Source: Porphyra umbilicalis (lineage: Eukaryota; Rhodophyta; Bangiophyceae; Bangiales; Bangiaceae). Taken from it: 22,000 nucleotides of DNA. Where the stretch lies: contig MF385003.1 of assembly GCA_002049455.2 (NCBI GenBank), positions 122,001 to 144,000 on the forward strand, given 5' to 3'. The position numbers were made by a program, and so were the translations under genes. This document shows positions 15,165-22,000 of this stretch, in pieces. Below the pieces are notes generated by a model. The model had not been told where the DNA came from. It saw only the letters and a list, made by a program, of their open reading frames with translations, and did not search any database. Positions within the stretch are counted from its first letter, which is position 1. Every line of letters begins with the position of its first letter.

Positions 15165-15195
15165 TTAAAATATTATGAAGTGTTTTGTAATTTAA

Positions 15196-15267
15196 CTGGG
15201 GTGGGAGGATTCGAACCTGCGAATGGCGGAGTCAAAGTCCGCTGCCTTACCACTTGGCTACACCCCA
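15196..15267 (-). tRNA. trnQ-UUG: tRNA-Gln (UUG)
   Basis: On the minus strand a 72-nt cloverleaf starts at 15267: acceptor TGGGGTG pairs with CACCCCA, discriminator G. The anticodon loop CTTTGAC carries TTG, and the T arm contains GGTTCGAATCC. In plastids tRNA-Gln is normally made by amidation of Glu-tRNA-Gln; that machinery is not in this window. Confidence 0.97.
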
Positions 15268-15280
15268 ATATATGAAGACT

Positions 15281-15311
15281 ATAATAGCAGTCATATCCCC
15301 TACCATGTCAA
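15281..15311 (-). promoter_or_regulatory. Promoter for trnQ
   Basis: On the minus strand, a perfect TTGACA (15311-15306) precedes TATTAT (15286-15281) by 19 bases. The -10 is extended by TGC immediately upstream (TGCTATTAT). Transcription would start near 15274, about 7 bases before the tRNA. This is the best consensus promoter in the window, although the spacer is 2 bases longer than ideal. Confidence 0.6.
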
Positions 15312-15325
15312 GAGATAATAATAAT

Positions 15326-16618
15326 TTAGTAGCTATTGAATTTTTTGCTAAAAGCAATCTTCTTTTTTAGATAAGAAATTTTGTTTCTAAATTGAATAAT
15401 TGAGATATTCTCTTCCTCTTGAGTACACATCCATTTTATAGTAATTGTTTCTTGTTGAACTTCATTATCTCCTAAAATTAAACAGACTATAGCTCTTTTT
15501 TTATGTGCTTGTTTGATTTGTTTGCCAAAATTGCTAGAACTTATGTCTAACTCAGTTTTTATAAGCTGATTGCGAAGAAATTGAGTTATTATCATTCCGA
15601 TCTCTTGAGCTTTTGTTCCCTGCGAAGCAACATAGCAATCTATTGACATATTATGCAGTAATATATTTTCCTTTGCAATTAATAGTAGTCTTTCTAGGCC
15701 TATAGCACACCCTACAGCTGGAGTGTTATTTCCACCAAGCTGGTGTATCAAATTATCATATCTTCCACCTCCACATACCGTATCTTGCCCATGAGACTTT
15801 AATGTTTTAATCTCAAAAGCAGTATCATTGTAATAGTCTAGACCTCGCACCAATTGTGTATTTATTTTGTATGGAATATTGAGTAAGGTTAAATAATCAC
15901 AAACACAATTAAAATGTTTTTTAGACTCAAGACTTAAGAAGTCAGAGATTTGAGGCGCATCACTTAAAACTTTTTGTGTATGTTTATTTTTTGTGTCTAA
16001 AATTCGAATAGGGTTAGATGAAAGTCTATTTTGCGAATCAGCATCTAAATCATCATAGTATTGTTCAAGATATTCTTGCAATTTTGCTTGATAATGATTT
16101 CTATCTTTTGCTTTGCCGATTGAATTAATATCAAGCTGTAATTCGTTAATAGATAGATCTTTAAAAATATTCATTGCTAAATGAATTATTTCTGTATCTG
16201 CTCTTGCATCTGAACTACCAATAAATTCAATACCAAGTTGATGAAACTGTCTTTGTCTGCCACTTTGAGGTCTTTCATATCTAAACATTGGACCATTATA
16301 CCATAGTTTTTGTAACTTGTTTTGAATATCCATTCTATTTTCAATGAATGCTCTAGCAACGCCCGCAGTACCTTCCGGTCTTAATGTGATATTTCTATTG
16401 CTCCGATCATTAAATCGATACATCTCCTTGTTTACAATATCTGTATTTTCACCAATTCCTCTATCATATAGATCACTATTTTCAAAAATAGGAGTTTTGA
16501 TCTCTTTATAATTCGCATACTTGAGCAAGTTGGCAACTTTTTTATCTATGAACTGCCAATAGAGTTGCTCATCTGGTAGAATATCTTTAGTTCCTCTAAT
16601 AGCCTGAATTTTTGCCAT
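15326..16618 (-). CDS. hisS: Histidyl-tRNA synthetase
   Basis: A class II synthetase that charges tRNA-His, encoded in this window (trnH at 10250). At 430 residues it has the usual bacterial length. The start gives MAKIQAIRGTKDILP, the family N-terminus. The TLRPEGT motif is at 78-84 and motif 2 (MFRYERPQSGRQRQFHQLGI) at 111-130. The histidine-specific LVRGLDYY is at 256-263 with Arg259, and motif 3 (AVGCAIGLERLLL) at 301-313. The anticodon-binding domain (about 325-410) has the SSNFGKQIKQAHKK region. Red-algal plastid annotations also use the name syh. A TATAAT on the minus strand (16690-16685) within an imperfect tandem repeat may be its -10 element. Confidence 0.96.
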   Translation of the reverse strand: MAKIQAIRGTKDILPDEQLYWQFIDKKVANLLKYANYKEIKTPIFENSDLYDRGIGENTDIVNKEMYRFNDRSNRNITLRPEGTAGVARAFIENRMDIQNKLQKLWYNGPMFRYERPQSGRQRQFHQLGIEFIGSSDARADTEIIHLAMNIFKDLSINELQLDINSIGKAKDRNHYQAKLQEYLEQYYDDLDADSQNRLSSNPIRILDTKNKHTQKVLSDAPQISDFLSLESKKHFNCVCDYLTLLNIPYKINTQLVRGLDYYNDTAFEIKTLKSHGQDTVCGGGRYDNLIHQLGGNNTPAVGCAIGLERLLLIAKENILLHNMSIDCYVASQGTKAQEIGMIITQFLRNQLIKTELDISSSNFGKQIKQAHKKRAIVCLILGDNEVQQETITIKWMCTQEEENISIIQFRNKISYLKKKIAFSKKFNSY

Positions 16619-16667
16619 GATACTGTTTTGATCATTTTCCTAATTTTTTTGCACTAGATAGCAGTTG

Positions 16668-16701
16668 TACACTAACATGTACGTATTATACACTAAAATG
16701 T
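16668..16701. repeat. Imperfect tandem duplication upstream of hisS
   Basis: TACACTAACATGT (16668-16680) and TACACTAAAATGT (16689-16701) match at 12 of 13 bases with a 21-base period. The second copy overlaps a minus-strand TATAAT that may be the hisS -10, so the repeat lies in the presumed promoter/leader. Confidence 0.45.
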
Positions 16702-16723
16702 TTATTTGACGTTTTATAAACTA

Positions 16724-16797
16724 CGGGCAAGGAGGGATTCGAACCCCCGACACCATGGTTCGTAGCCATGTGCTCTAATCCACTGAGCTACAAGCCC
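16724..16797 (-). tRNA. trnR-ACG: tRNA-Arg (ACG)
   Basis: On the minus strand from 16797, a 74-nt cloverleaf starts GGGCTTGTAGCTCAG. The anticodon stem ATGG/CCAT holds the loop CTACGAA with ACG, and the T arm contains GGTTCGAATCC. The inner acceptor stem has mismatches, as plant plastid trnR(ACG) also does. The A of the anticodon is expected to be deaminated to inosine to read CGN codons. Confidence 0.97.
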
Positions 16798-16814
16798 ACT
16801 TAATAAGCATTTTT

Positions 16815-16823
16815 ATTATATCA
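16815..16823 (-). promoter_or_regulatory. Extended -10 promoter element for trnR(ACG)
   Basis: The minus strand reads TGATATAAT (16823-16815), a perfect TGnTATAAT, 17 bases upstream of the tRNA. No -35 hexamer is apparent. The arrangement is identical to that of trnS(GGA). Confidence 0.5.
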
Positions 16824-17091
16824 TTTTTTTCATCTATATACAACTATAAAACTTCTGAATAAATTCTTCATCCCCAGACTCTCTCTGATAAGATGATTTC
16901 TATAAGTTATTCTTGAATAGTTGAGAATTTTCTAGATGAAGAGGAATTCTTATAGTTCTGCAAACCAATATTTAAAAGATAAATTATTTAATTTTTTTAA
17001 AAAGATTTGTATAATTTTCACCCTTGCTTTATCATTGAACTGATTAAGCATTTAATTTGTCTTTAAAAATTTTAAAAGAGTTCTATTAAAC
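16824..17091 (+). promoter_or_regulatory. Upstream region of groEL
   Basis: This divergent spacer shows TATAAT at 17010-17015, 76 bases before the groEL start, without a clear -35 box. No CIRCE operator (TTAGCACTC-N9-GAGTGCTAA) is present, so HrcA-type heat-shock control is not indicated. Upstream lie two inverted repeats that overlap in a crossed fashion: TCTTCATC 16865-16872 with GATGAAGA 16935-16942, and CTATAAG 16900-16906 with CTTATAG 16949-16955. Confidence 0.35.
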
Positions 17092-18678
17092 ATGAGTAAA
17101 CAAATTCTATATCAAGATGATGCCCGCAAAGCATTAGAAAAAGGAATGGATATTTTAACAGAAGCAGTTTCTGTTACCCTAGGTCCTAAAGGTAGAAATG
17201 TTGTACTGGAAAAGAAATTTGGCGCACCTCAAATTATAAATGATGGTGTTACTATTGCAAAAGAGATTAGTCTCGAAGACCATATTGAAAATACTGGAGT
17301 AGCACTTATTAGACAAGCTGCATCTAAAACAAATGATGTAGCCGGTGACGGTACTACAACTGCAACAGTGTTAGCTTCTGCCATAGTCAAGCAAGGAATG
17401 AGAAATGTTGCAGCAGGCTCCAATCCAATGGCTATAAAGAAAGGAATAGAAAAAGCAACCAATTTTGTAGTTAACAAAATAGCTGAATATGCCAAACCAG
17501 TGGAAGACACAACAGCTATTGTTCAGGTAGCCTCTATTTCTTCAGGCAATGATACAGAAGTTGGTAAAATGATAGCTAATGCAATAGACAAAGTAGGCAG
17601 AGAAGGTGTTATTTCTTTAGAAGAAGGTAAGTCAACTAACACTAGTCTTGAAATAACAGAAGGTATGCAGTTCGAAAAAGGTTTTATTTCACCGTATTTT
17701 GTTACAGATATGGAGCGTATGGAGGTTCTCCAGGAAAATCCATTTATCCTTTTTACAGATAAAAAGATTACTTTAGTTCAGCAAGAACTTGTACCCTTAC
17801 TTGAGCAAATAGCAAAAACCTCAAAGCCTCTATTAATAATAGCGGAAGATATAGAAAAAGAAGCTTTAGCGACTATTGTGGTTAATAAATTAAGAGGAAT
17901 ACTAAATGTTGTTGCAGTTCGAGCACCAGGATTTGGAGATAGAAGAAAATCTTTATTAGAAGATATGAGTATCTTAACAGGTGGACAAGTAATTACAGAA
18001 GATGCTGGTCTCTCGCTCGACACTGTTCAATTAGATATGCTAGGGCAAGCTAGACGAGTTGTTGTGACTAAAGATTCAACAACAATTATTGCTGATGGTC
18101 ATGAAGTTACAGTGAAATCAAGATGCGAACAAATTAAGAGACAAATAGAAATAAGTGACTCGTTATACGAAAGAGAGAAATTGCAAGAAAGATTAGCTAA
18201 GCTTTCTGGCGGAGTTGCTGTTATAAAAGTTGGCGCAGCAACTGAAACAGAGATGAAAGATAAAAAGCTTAGATTGGAAGATGCAATTAATGCAACAAAA
18301 GCGGCAATTGAGGAAGGAATTGTTCCAGGAGGAGGCTCTACAAATGTTCATATCTCCGGAGAATTATTCGTATGGGCTAAAAATAATTTATTTGAAGATG
18401 AGTTGATAGGTGCTTTGATAGTTCAAAGAGCTTTAACTTACCCTTTAAGGCGTATAGCTTTTAATGCTGGCGATAACGGAGCTGTGGTAATAGAAAAAGT
18501 CAAAACTAATGATTTCCATATAGGTTATGATGCATCTAACGGAAAGATCGTAAATATGTATGATACTGGTATTATAGATCCCGCAAAAGTTGCTAGGTCG
18601 GCACTACAGAATGCAGCTTCTATTGCAGCTATGGTTTTAACTACTGAATGTATTGTTGTTGATAAATTGGAAGCATAA
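17092..18678 (+). CDS. groEL: 60 kDa chaperonin GroEL (Cpn60)
   Basis: This is the subunit of the double-ring ATP-driven folding chamber in the plastid stroma, which in plastids assists folding of Rubisco and other proteins. At 528 residues it lacks only the extreme C-terminal GGM-rich tail of many bacterial GroELs. The equatorial ATP-binding motifs LGPKGRNV (30-37) and [13 protein letters not shown] (83-95) are intact, as are the [10 protein letters not shown] region (about 408-417) and the closing [17 protein letters not shown]. Apical-domain sequence is normal throughout. groES is not adjacent, in contrast to bacterial groESL. The gene ends at a 14-bp inverted repeat facing the next ORF. 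Confidence 0.99.
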   Translation: MSKQILYQDDARKALEKGMDILTEAVSVTLGPKGRNVVLEKKFGAPQIINDGVTIAKEISLEDHIENTGVALIRQAASKTNDVAGDGTTTATVLASAIVKQGMRNVAAGSNPMAIKKGIEKATNFVVNKIAEYAKPVEDTTAIVQVASISSGNDTEVGKMIANAIDKVGREGVISLEEGKSTNTSLEITEGMQFEKGFISPYFVTDMERMEVLQENPFILFTDKKITLVQQELVPLLEQIAKTSKPLLIIAEDIEKEALATIVVNKLRGILNVVAVRAPGFGDRRKSLLEDMSILTGGQVITEDAGLSLDTVQLDMLGQARRVVVTKDSTTIIADGHEVTVKSRCEQIKRQIEISDSLYEREKLQERLAKLSGGVAVIKVGAATETEMKDKKLRLEDAINATKAAIEEGIVPGGGSTNVHISGELFVWAKNNLFEDELIGALIVQRALTYPLRRIAFNAGDNGAVVIEKVKTNDFHIGYDASNGKIVNMYDTGIIDPAKVARSALQNAASIAAMVLTTECIVVDKLEA

Positions 18679-18709
18679 AATATATCTTTTATAACATCTC
18701 TAATATTAA

Positions 18710-18747
18710 ACGAAGAATAATTTTCATACTTACAAATTATTCTTCGT
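18710..18747. terminator. Inverted repeat at the groEL 3' end
   Basis: ACGAAGAATAATTT at 18710-18723 and AAATTATTCTTCGT at 18734-18747 are perfectly complementary over 14 bp with a 10-base loop. The stop codon of the convergent ORF (18730-18732) lies in the loop, so the right arm is inside that ORF's last codons. It can end or protect groEL mRNA and the opposing transcript. Confidence 0.7.
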
Positions 18748-19176
18748 CTCAACTAATTTTATCAACTGTTCAAAATTATAAATTTCATAGTAGAGCCAAA
18801 GTTTAAATAGTCCTTTACATTCTATTGTTAAATAAATTAAATATAACCCTGTAATTCCTAAATTTTCAATTAGAATATTATTTTCGTATATAGATTTTTC
18901 CATATATTTTAAAAATGACATTTTTTTAAAATAGTATAAAAATCTTCTCTGATAATTGTTGGCTAAATTGCTATCATATAAAGATGAATGGCTGGCTGAA
19001 TTCAAAACCTTTGAAATAATAATTTCTAAGTCTTTGTCTGATTGTATACCAGAATCAATGATAAACTGATTTAATTGATCATCAAAATTTAGATTGATAG
19101 TATTGATTGTTGCACATGTTTGGTTTTGAATATCTAAAGATTTGATAGCCAAGAAGATTAAACTTTTATTGTTCAT
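18730..19176 (-). CDS. Unrecognised conserved-looking plastid ORF (148 aa)
   Basis: I do not recognise this protein. It is 148 residues, AT-rich in codon use like its neighbours, and fills the space between groEL and ycf65 on the same strand as ycf65, rps16, ycf19 and upp, so it looks like a real gene at the end of that series. The N-terminus (MNNKSLIFLAIKSLDIQ) is followed by a polar segment with DLEIIISKVL. A basic aromatic stretch lies near 100-112 (NNYQRRFLYYFKKM begins near 88). The C-terminal part, about 102-145, is rich in Leu, Ile and Tyr (GITGLYLIYLTIECKGLFKL) and could be amphipathic or membrane-associated. I see no catalytic motif and only two cysteines. Red-algal plastid genomes are known to carry a few lineage-specific ORFs of this size. 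Confidence 0.75.
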   Translation of the reverse strand: MNNKSLIFLAIKSLDIQNQTCATINTINLNFDDQLNQFIIDSGIQSDKDLEIIISKVLNSASHSSLYDSNLANNYQRRFLYYFKKMSFLKYMEKSIYENNILIENLGITGLYLIYLTIECKGLFKLWLYYEIYNFEQLIKLVETKNNL

Positions 19177-19274
19177 TTTAAAATATAAGACAATTGACGT
19201 TGTATTCTTTGAATAATACTTTTTATCTTCTTGTATGTTTATGTTTTTTTATAAAAATAATAGATAGTACTATG

Positions 19275-19574
19275 CTAATTACTACCTGAAAAAATAAATT
19301 CTGGGAATCTAGCTTGTGCTTTCGACAAAGAGTGCTTTTTACCTTCTTCTTGCCAGTAATTAATAACCTCAGTAGTTTTATTTAATAATTCAATTCTATC
19401 TCTTTCAGCAATCCATGGTTTCGACTCTAGCTCAGCTTTTAATTCTTCCCAAGCGTCATTTCTAGGCCAAAAGAAATAAGATGTCAGTGGGCTAGTGCCA
19501 TTTCCAACAATTTGATCAATTGCAATAGCAATATTATTTTCTAACCAAAGTACCTTTAGTGTGAATTTAGACAA
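19275..19574 (-). CDS. ycf65: Ycf65, plastid-specific 30S ribosomal protein 3 (PSRP-3)
   Basis: A 99-residue protein of the small ribosomal subunit shared by cyanobacteria and plastids. The characteristic stretches are [20 protein letters not shown] (about 9-28), [20 protein letters not shown] (29-48) and the closing [11 protein letters not shown]. The length fits the mature PSRP-3 core. It is nuclear-encoded in plants and plastid-encoded in red algae. It lies between rps16 and the unrecognised ORF on the same strand, 47 bases from rps16. Confidence 0.94.
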   Translation of the reverse strand: MSKFTLKVLWLENNIAIAIDQIVGNGTSPLTSYFFWPRNDAWEELKAELESKPWIAERDRIELLNKTTEVINYWQEEGKKHSLSKAQARFPEFIFSGSN

Positions 19575-19621
19575 GTTATTATCTCCGTTATAAATATTTA
19601 ATGTGTAGACACTATGATATG

Positions 19622-19873
19622 TTATTCACTATTTTTTCTTTCAACAATTTGAGCCTTGTTTAAAATATTTTGAACAGTTCTTGTAGCTTGTGCGCCATGT
19701 TTGAGTCTCTTTAATATTTTTACGCTATCAATATGAGTTTCATTAGTGATTGGATTATAAAATCCCAACTCTTCAATGGCTTTGCCATCGCGTTTATTTC
19801 TACTATCCATAGCAACAATTCTATAGCTAGGTTGTTGTTTTCTTCCGTATCTTTTTAATCTTAGTTTTACCAT
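19622..19873 (-). CDS. rps16: 30S ribosomal protein S16
   Basis: S16 binds 16S rRNA early in small-subunit assembly. At 83 residues it has the bacterial/plastid length, with [20 protein letters not shown] at the start and [13 protein letters not shown] (about 34-46) in the middle. It is intron-free, unlike plant plastid rps16. It is followed by ycf65 and preceded by ycf19 on the same strand (71 bases), consistent with a joint transcript. Confidence 0.98.
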   Translation of the reverse strand: MVKLRLKRYGRKQQPSYRIVAMDSRNKRDGKAIEELGFYNPITNETHIDSVKILKRLKHGAQATRTVQNILNKAQIVERKNSE

Positions 19874-19944
19874 CTTGTCGATTTAGTTTGTTTTTATATC
19901 TTTATTAAATTATATCTTACGATATTATGCAATAATTCAAAAAA

Positions 19945-20232
19945 TTAAGCAGATTCCAGCCTAACATTATTAAATATAACCATCAAGCATTGTAGAAAAA
20001 TTATACCAAGCATTGGTGACATATCCATTCCAAACATCGGAGGAATACTTCCTCTAAAAAGTTTTAAGTACGGGTCTGTAATGCGATTTAATGAACAAAA
20101 CGGTTCATTGTACCAATTTACAGTTGGAAACCATGCTAATGATAGTTTTAGCAAAATCAAAATTAAATAAATCTCAGAAAAATTAGCTATTGATCCAAGT
20201 AATAAATTTAATGTACCAGGAAGAGTATTCAT
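19945..20232 (-). CDS. ycf19: Ycf19, YggT-family membrane protein
   Basis: A 95-residue protein with two hydrophobic segments, about 8-33 and 72-90, separated by a polar stretch containing LNRITDPYLKLFRGSIPP (about 47-65), which is the YggT-family signature. The family is linked to thylakoid and membrane organisation in cyanobacteria and plastids (also called CCB3-like in plants), though the exact function of the plastid copy is not known to me. It lies between rps16 and upp on the same strand. Confidence 0.93.
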   Translation of the reverse strand: MNTLPGTLNLLLGSIANFSEIYLILILLKLSLAWFPTVNWYNEPFCSLNRITDPYLKLFRGSIPPMFGMDMSPMLGIIFLQCLMVIFNNVRLESA

Positions 20233-20309
20233 ACGTATTTCATAATTATTATATAGCTTATTATACTAACAATTTGATTATATATTCGAACGAATATAAA
20301 CAATCAAAG

Positions 20310-20906
20310 TTAAGCAAAAAACTTATCTTTAAGAATTTGTTCTTTGGCAGCTTCAGAGCTATCGAGTAGGCCATTAACTTTTGTAGTGTATATTTCTAGT
20401 GCAGACCATTTCTGTCCTAACTGGTTTAATTGAGATGATCCGCATTCTAAGCAGGCTATCTTAACATTGTTTAATATTACACCTTTGTTGATTAGCTCTT
20501 TTAGAACAGATGTCATAATGATTTCATCTAGAAATAAATCTAAAATTAGTATCTTCGTAAATGAATCTAATTTATCTGAAATATTATCAATACTGTTATT
20601 ATAATTTACTAATGCTATATTAGCTGTAGGTAGTAAAGCTCGAGCACCTTCAGCGAGTATAAACCCATATGGCATTACAATAACAATGATATATTTATAA
20701 CGATTACTAATAAGATTGATAGCTTTACTATCTTTTACGCTCACTGTTTCTGTTACCAGCCATTCTCTCATTATCTCATAAGTAATCCATTTTCCTAATT
20801 CTGAGCATGCAGTTCTTAAAATAGTTCCCGGATTATTATTATTTTCTAGGATTCCAGACCAATGCTGTATTAATGGATGAGAAGCTACGTTAATTTGGAT
20901 TTGCAT
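20310..20906 (-). CDS. upp: Uracil phosphoribosyltransferase homologue with degenerate active site
   Basis: This 198-residue protein is similar in length and layout to UPRT, which makes UMP from uracil and PRPP. The N-terminus (NVASHPLIQHWSGIL) matches the UPRT start, and TILRTACSELGKWITYEIMR (29-48) corresponds to the helix region after it. However, the PRPP-binding loop, DPMLATGG in E. coli Upp, reads LDLFLDEIIMTS (122-133) here. The RAGLGM-type segment reads PYGFILAEGA (79-88), and the C-terminal GDAGDRxFGT uracil-binding motif is absent. The fold is probably kept, but catalysis is doubtful. The reading frame is intact, with no stop or frameshift, so it does not look like a fresh pseudogene. 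It is divergent from ycf17, with 99 bases between them. Confidence 0.8.
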   Translation of the reverse strand: MQIQINVASHPLIQHWSGILENNNNPGTILRTACSELGKWITYEIMREWLVTETVSVKDSKAINLISNRYKYIIVIVMPYGFILAEGARALLPTANIALVNYNNSIDNISDKLDSFTKILILDLFLDEIIMTSVLKELINKGVILNNVKIACLECGSSQLNQLGQKWSALEIYTTKVNGLLDSSEAAKEQILKDKFFA

Positions 20907-21005
20907 ATTTTATTCAATATATTTAACATTTGATTTTCAGCTTTATCTTTATCTAGTATTATTAAAATAGCATACACATATATTAAAGAAAATAATTATA
21001 AAAAA

Positions 21006-21152
21006 ATGAAAAAAAATCTTTGGTTTTGGGGTTTTACTGATAGTGCCGAAACATGGAATGGTAGACTCGCAATGATAGGTTTTATAACAGTTGTTTTTAT
21101 TGAATTAGTTACAAGTAAAGGCCTTTTGTATTTAGCTGGTTTGATGGATTAA
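21006..21152 (+). CDS. ycf17: Ycf17, one-helix high-light-inducible (HLIP/CAB-like) protein
   Basis: A 48-residue thylakoid protein. It has a single membrane helix (about 19-42) and the chlorophyll-binding motif of the light-harvesting/HLIP family, ETWNGRLAMIGF (15-26), in which the Glu and Asn/Arg pair ligate chlorophyll. HLIPs help photoprotection and chlorophyll handling during photosystem assembly. The N-terminus MKKNLWFWGFTDSAE is typical of the plastid copies. It is preceded by an A-rich leader and lies head-to-head with upp. A 24-bp inverted repeat that overlaps its stop codon separates it from psbC. Confidence 0.95.
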   Translation: MKKNLWFWGFTDSAETWNGRLAMIGFITVVFIELVTSKGLLYLAGLMD

Positions 21153-21201
21153 TATAAAAAAAGTTCTTGTAAATAACTACAAGAACTTTTTTTATATTAA
21201 T
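21148..21201. terminator. Perfect inverted repeat between ycf17 and psbC
   Basis: Arms 21148-21171 and 21178-21201 are complementary over 24 bp around a 6-base loop, AATAAC. The stem contains A7 and T7 runs, so either strand gives a hairpin with a U-rich 3' side. The ycf17 stop codon (21150-21152) is inside the left arm, and the psbC stop is at 21208-21210. It can serve both convergent transcripts. Confidence 0.85.
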
Positions 21202-21207
21202 AATAGC

Positions 21208-22000
21208 CTAATCTAGAGGTCTCATTGACAGCACTGGTTCATTTTCTCTATTAATACCTTTTTCAAATCCAGCAGCAGCAGCTCTTGCTCTACCAGCATG
21301 CCAAAGATGTCCAATGAATAGGAAGAATCCTAAGAAAAAATGAGATGTTGTCAACCAAGACCTTGGGGATACATAGTTAACAGAGTTAATTTCTGTAGCA
21401 ACCCCACCAACAGAGTTTAGAGAACCTAGTGGCGCATGGGTCATGTATTCAGCAGCTCGTCTTTCTTGCCAAGGTTGAATATCATTTTTGATTTTATTTA
21501 AGTCAAGACCATTGGGTCCTCTAAGAGGTTCAACCCAAGGAGCTCTTAAATCCCAAAATCTCATAGTCTCACCACCAAAAATAATTTCTCCACTTGGAGA
21601 TCTCATTAAGTATTTTCCTAACCCAGTAGGTCCTTGAGAAGATGCAACGTTAGCACCTAATCTTTGGTCTCTAACTAAGAAAGTAAACGCTTGAGCTTGT
21701 GAAGCTTCAGGACCAGTAGGTCCGTAGAATTCACTAGGATAAGCAGTATTGTTGTACCAAACAAAATTAGAAGCTGTTAGACCCATAATTGATAAAGCAC
21801 CTAAGCTATAAGATAAATATGCTTCACCTGACCAAACAAAAGCTCTTCGTGCCCAAGCAAAAGGTTTTGTTAAAATATGCCAGATTCCTCCAGCAATACA
21901 GATGATACCTATCCAAACATGTCCACCAATAACATCTTCCATATTATTTACACTAACAATCCATCCATCACCACCGAATGGAGACTTTAAAACGTAGCCA
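21208..22000 (-). CDS. psbC: Photosystem II CP43 chlorophyll apoprotein (partial, 5' end beyond window)
   Basis: This is the C-terminal part of CP43, an inner antenna protein of photosystem II. The frame continues to the window edge: codons before the methionine at 21942 read [19 protein letters not shown], a standard CP43 stretch, so that methionine is internal. The large lumenal loop contains [20 protein letters not shown], with the Glu (E354 in usual numbering) that ligates the Mn4CaO5 cluster and the nearby Arg (R357). The last transmembrane helix ([20 protein letters not shown]) and the C-terminal [14 protein letters not shown] follow. About 264 residues are present. psbD is expected just upstream, outside the window. 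Confidence 0.99.
   Translation of the reverse strand, partial: GYVLKSPFGGDGWIVSVNNMEDVIGGHVWIGIICIAGGIWHILTKPFAWARRAFVWSGEAYLSYSLGALSIMGLTASNFVWYNNTAYPSEFYGPTGPEASQAQAFTFLVRDQRLGANVASSQGPTGLGKYLMRSPSGEIIFGGETMRFWDLRAPWVEPLRGPNGLDLNKIKNDIQPWQERRAAEYMTHAPLGSLNSVGGVATEINSVNYVSPRSWLTTSHFFLGFFLFIGHLWHAGRARAAAAGFEKGINRENEPVLSMRPLD

Noticed and set aside
16667..16682. GTACACTAACATGTAC as a possible NtcA/Ycf28 site upstream of hisS
   Set aside because: The NtcA consensus is GTA-N8-TAC; here the spacing is 10, so it does not fit, although the arms are symmetric.
17229..17510. 93-codon open frame on the minus strand inside groEL
   Set aside because: Antisense shadow of the groEL ATP-binding region; no recognisable protein.
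20310..20906. Calling upp a pseudogene
   Set aside because: The frame is complete, with no stop or frameshift and normal length; motif loss alone can mean changed function.
1..22000. CRISPR arrays, insertion sequences, phage genes or group II introns
   Set aside because: No regularly spaced repeats, transposase or reverse-transcriptase frames were seen; petB, petD, rps16 and tRNA genes are uninterrupted.

Overview
The window looks like a piece of a red-algal plastid genome, most likely from the Bangiales (Porphyra/Pyropia type). It is AT-rich, has compact intron-free genes on both strands, and mixes photosynthesis genes (petB, petD, psbC, psb28, ycf17) with genes usually found only in red-lineage plastids: dnaB, clpC, groEL, moeB, thiS, rps1, rpl9, rpl1/11/12, pheT, hisS, upp, ycf19, ycf28, ycf29, ycf65 and an RNase P RNA. 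The closest pointer to the genus is a 150-residue mini-intein in dnaB at the DnaB-b site, the size known from Porphyra purpurea. The genus call is inference; species cannot be settled by eye.

Layout. 1-3.7 kb: the C-terminal part of clpC (cut by the window edge), trnF(GAA), intein-containing dnaB and rpl9. 3.8-5.5 kb: trnS(GGA), a MoeB/ThiF-type E1 with a rhodanese domain, a small two-cluster ferredoxin and trnW(CCA). 5.8-7.5 kb: the rpl11-rpl1-rpl12 cluster. 7.5-8.7 kb: petB-petD. 8.8-10.3 kb: two divergent regulators, ycf28 (NtcA/Crp type) and ycf29 (response regulator), then trnH(GUG). 10.4-14.6 kb: thiS, rps1, rnpB, pheT and psb28. 14.56-15.09 kb: a noncoding stretch rich in inverted repeats. 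15.1-16.8 kb: trnR(CCU), trnQ(UUG), hisS and trnR(ACG). 17.1-22 kb: groEL, an unrecognised 148-codon ORF, ycf65, rps16, ycf19, a degenerate upp, ycf17 and the C-terminal half of psbC (cut by the window edge).

How the genes fit together. Most serve plastid gene expression (ribosomal proteins, tRNAs, two aminoacyl-tRNA synthetases, RNase P RNA, replicative helicase), protein folding and quality control (GroEL, ClpC), or photosynthetic electron transport (cytochrome b6f, photosystem II). MoeB and ThiS form a plausible E1/sulfur-carrier pair for thiamine thiazole synthesis. Ycf28 and Ycf29 are bacterial-style transcription factors kept by the plastid.

Recurring architecture. The four convergent junctions between protein genes each carry an inverted repeat, with perfect arms of 8 to 26 bp. 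The convergent junctions that involve a structural RNA gene are very short and carry none that I can see. Three tRNA genes have an extended -10 element (TGnTATAAT) just upstream and no evident -35 box.

I see no CRISPR array, insertion sequence, phage or defence system, and nothing that amounts to a wholly new system. The best leads are the dnaB intein, the upp homologue lacking PRPP-binding signatures, the unusual ferredoxin, the pheT lacking its tRNA-binding domain, the unnamed 148-codon ORF, and the structured noncoding region at 14.56-15.09 kb.
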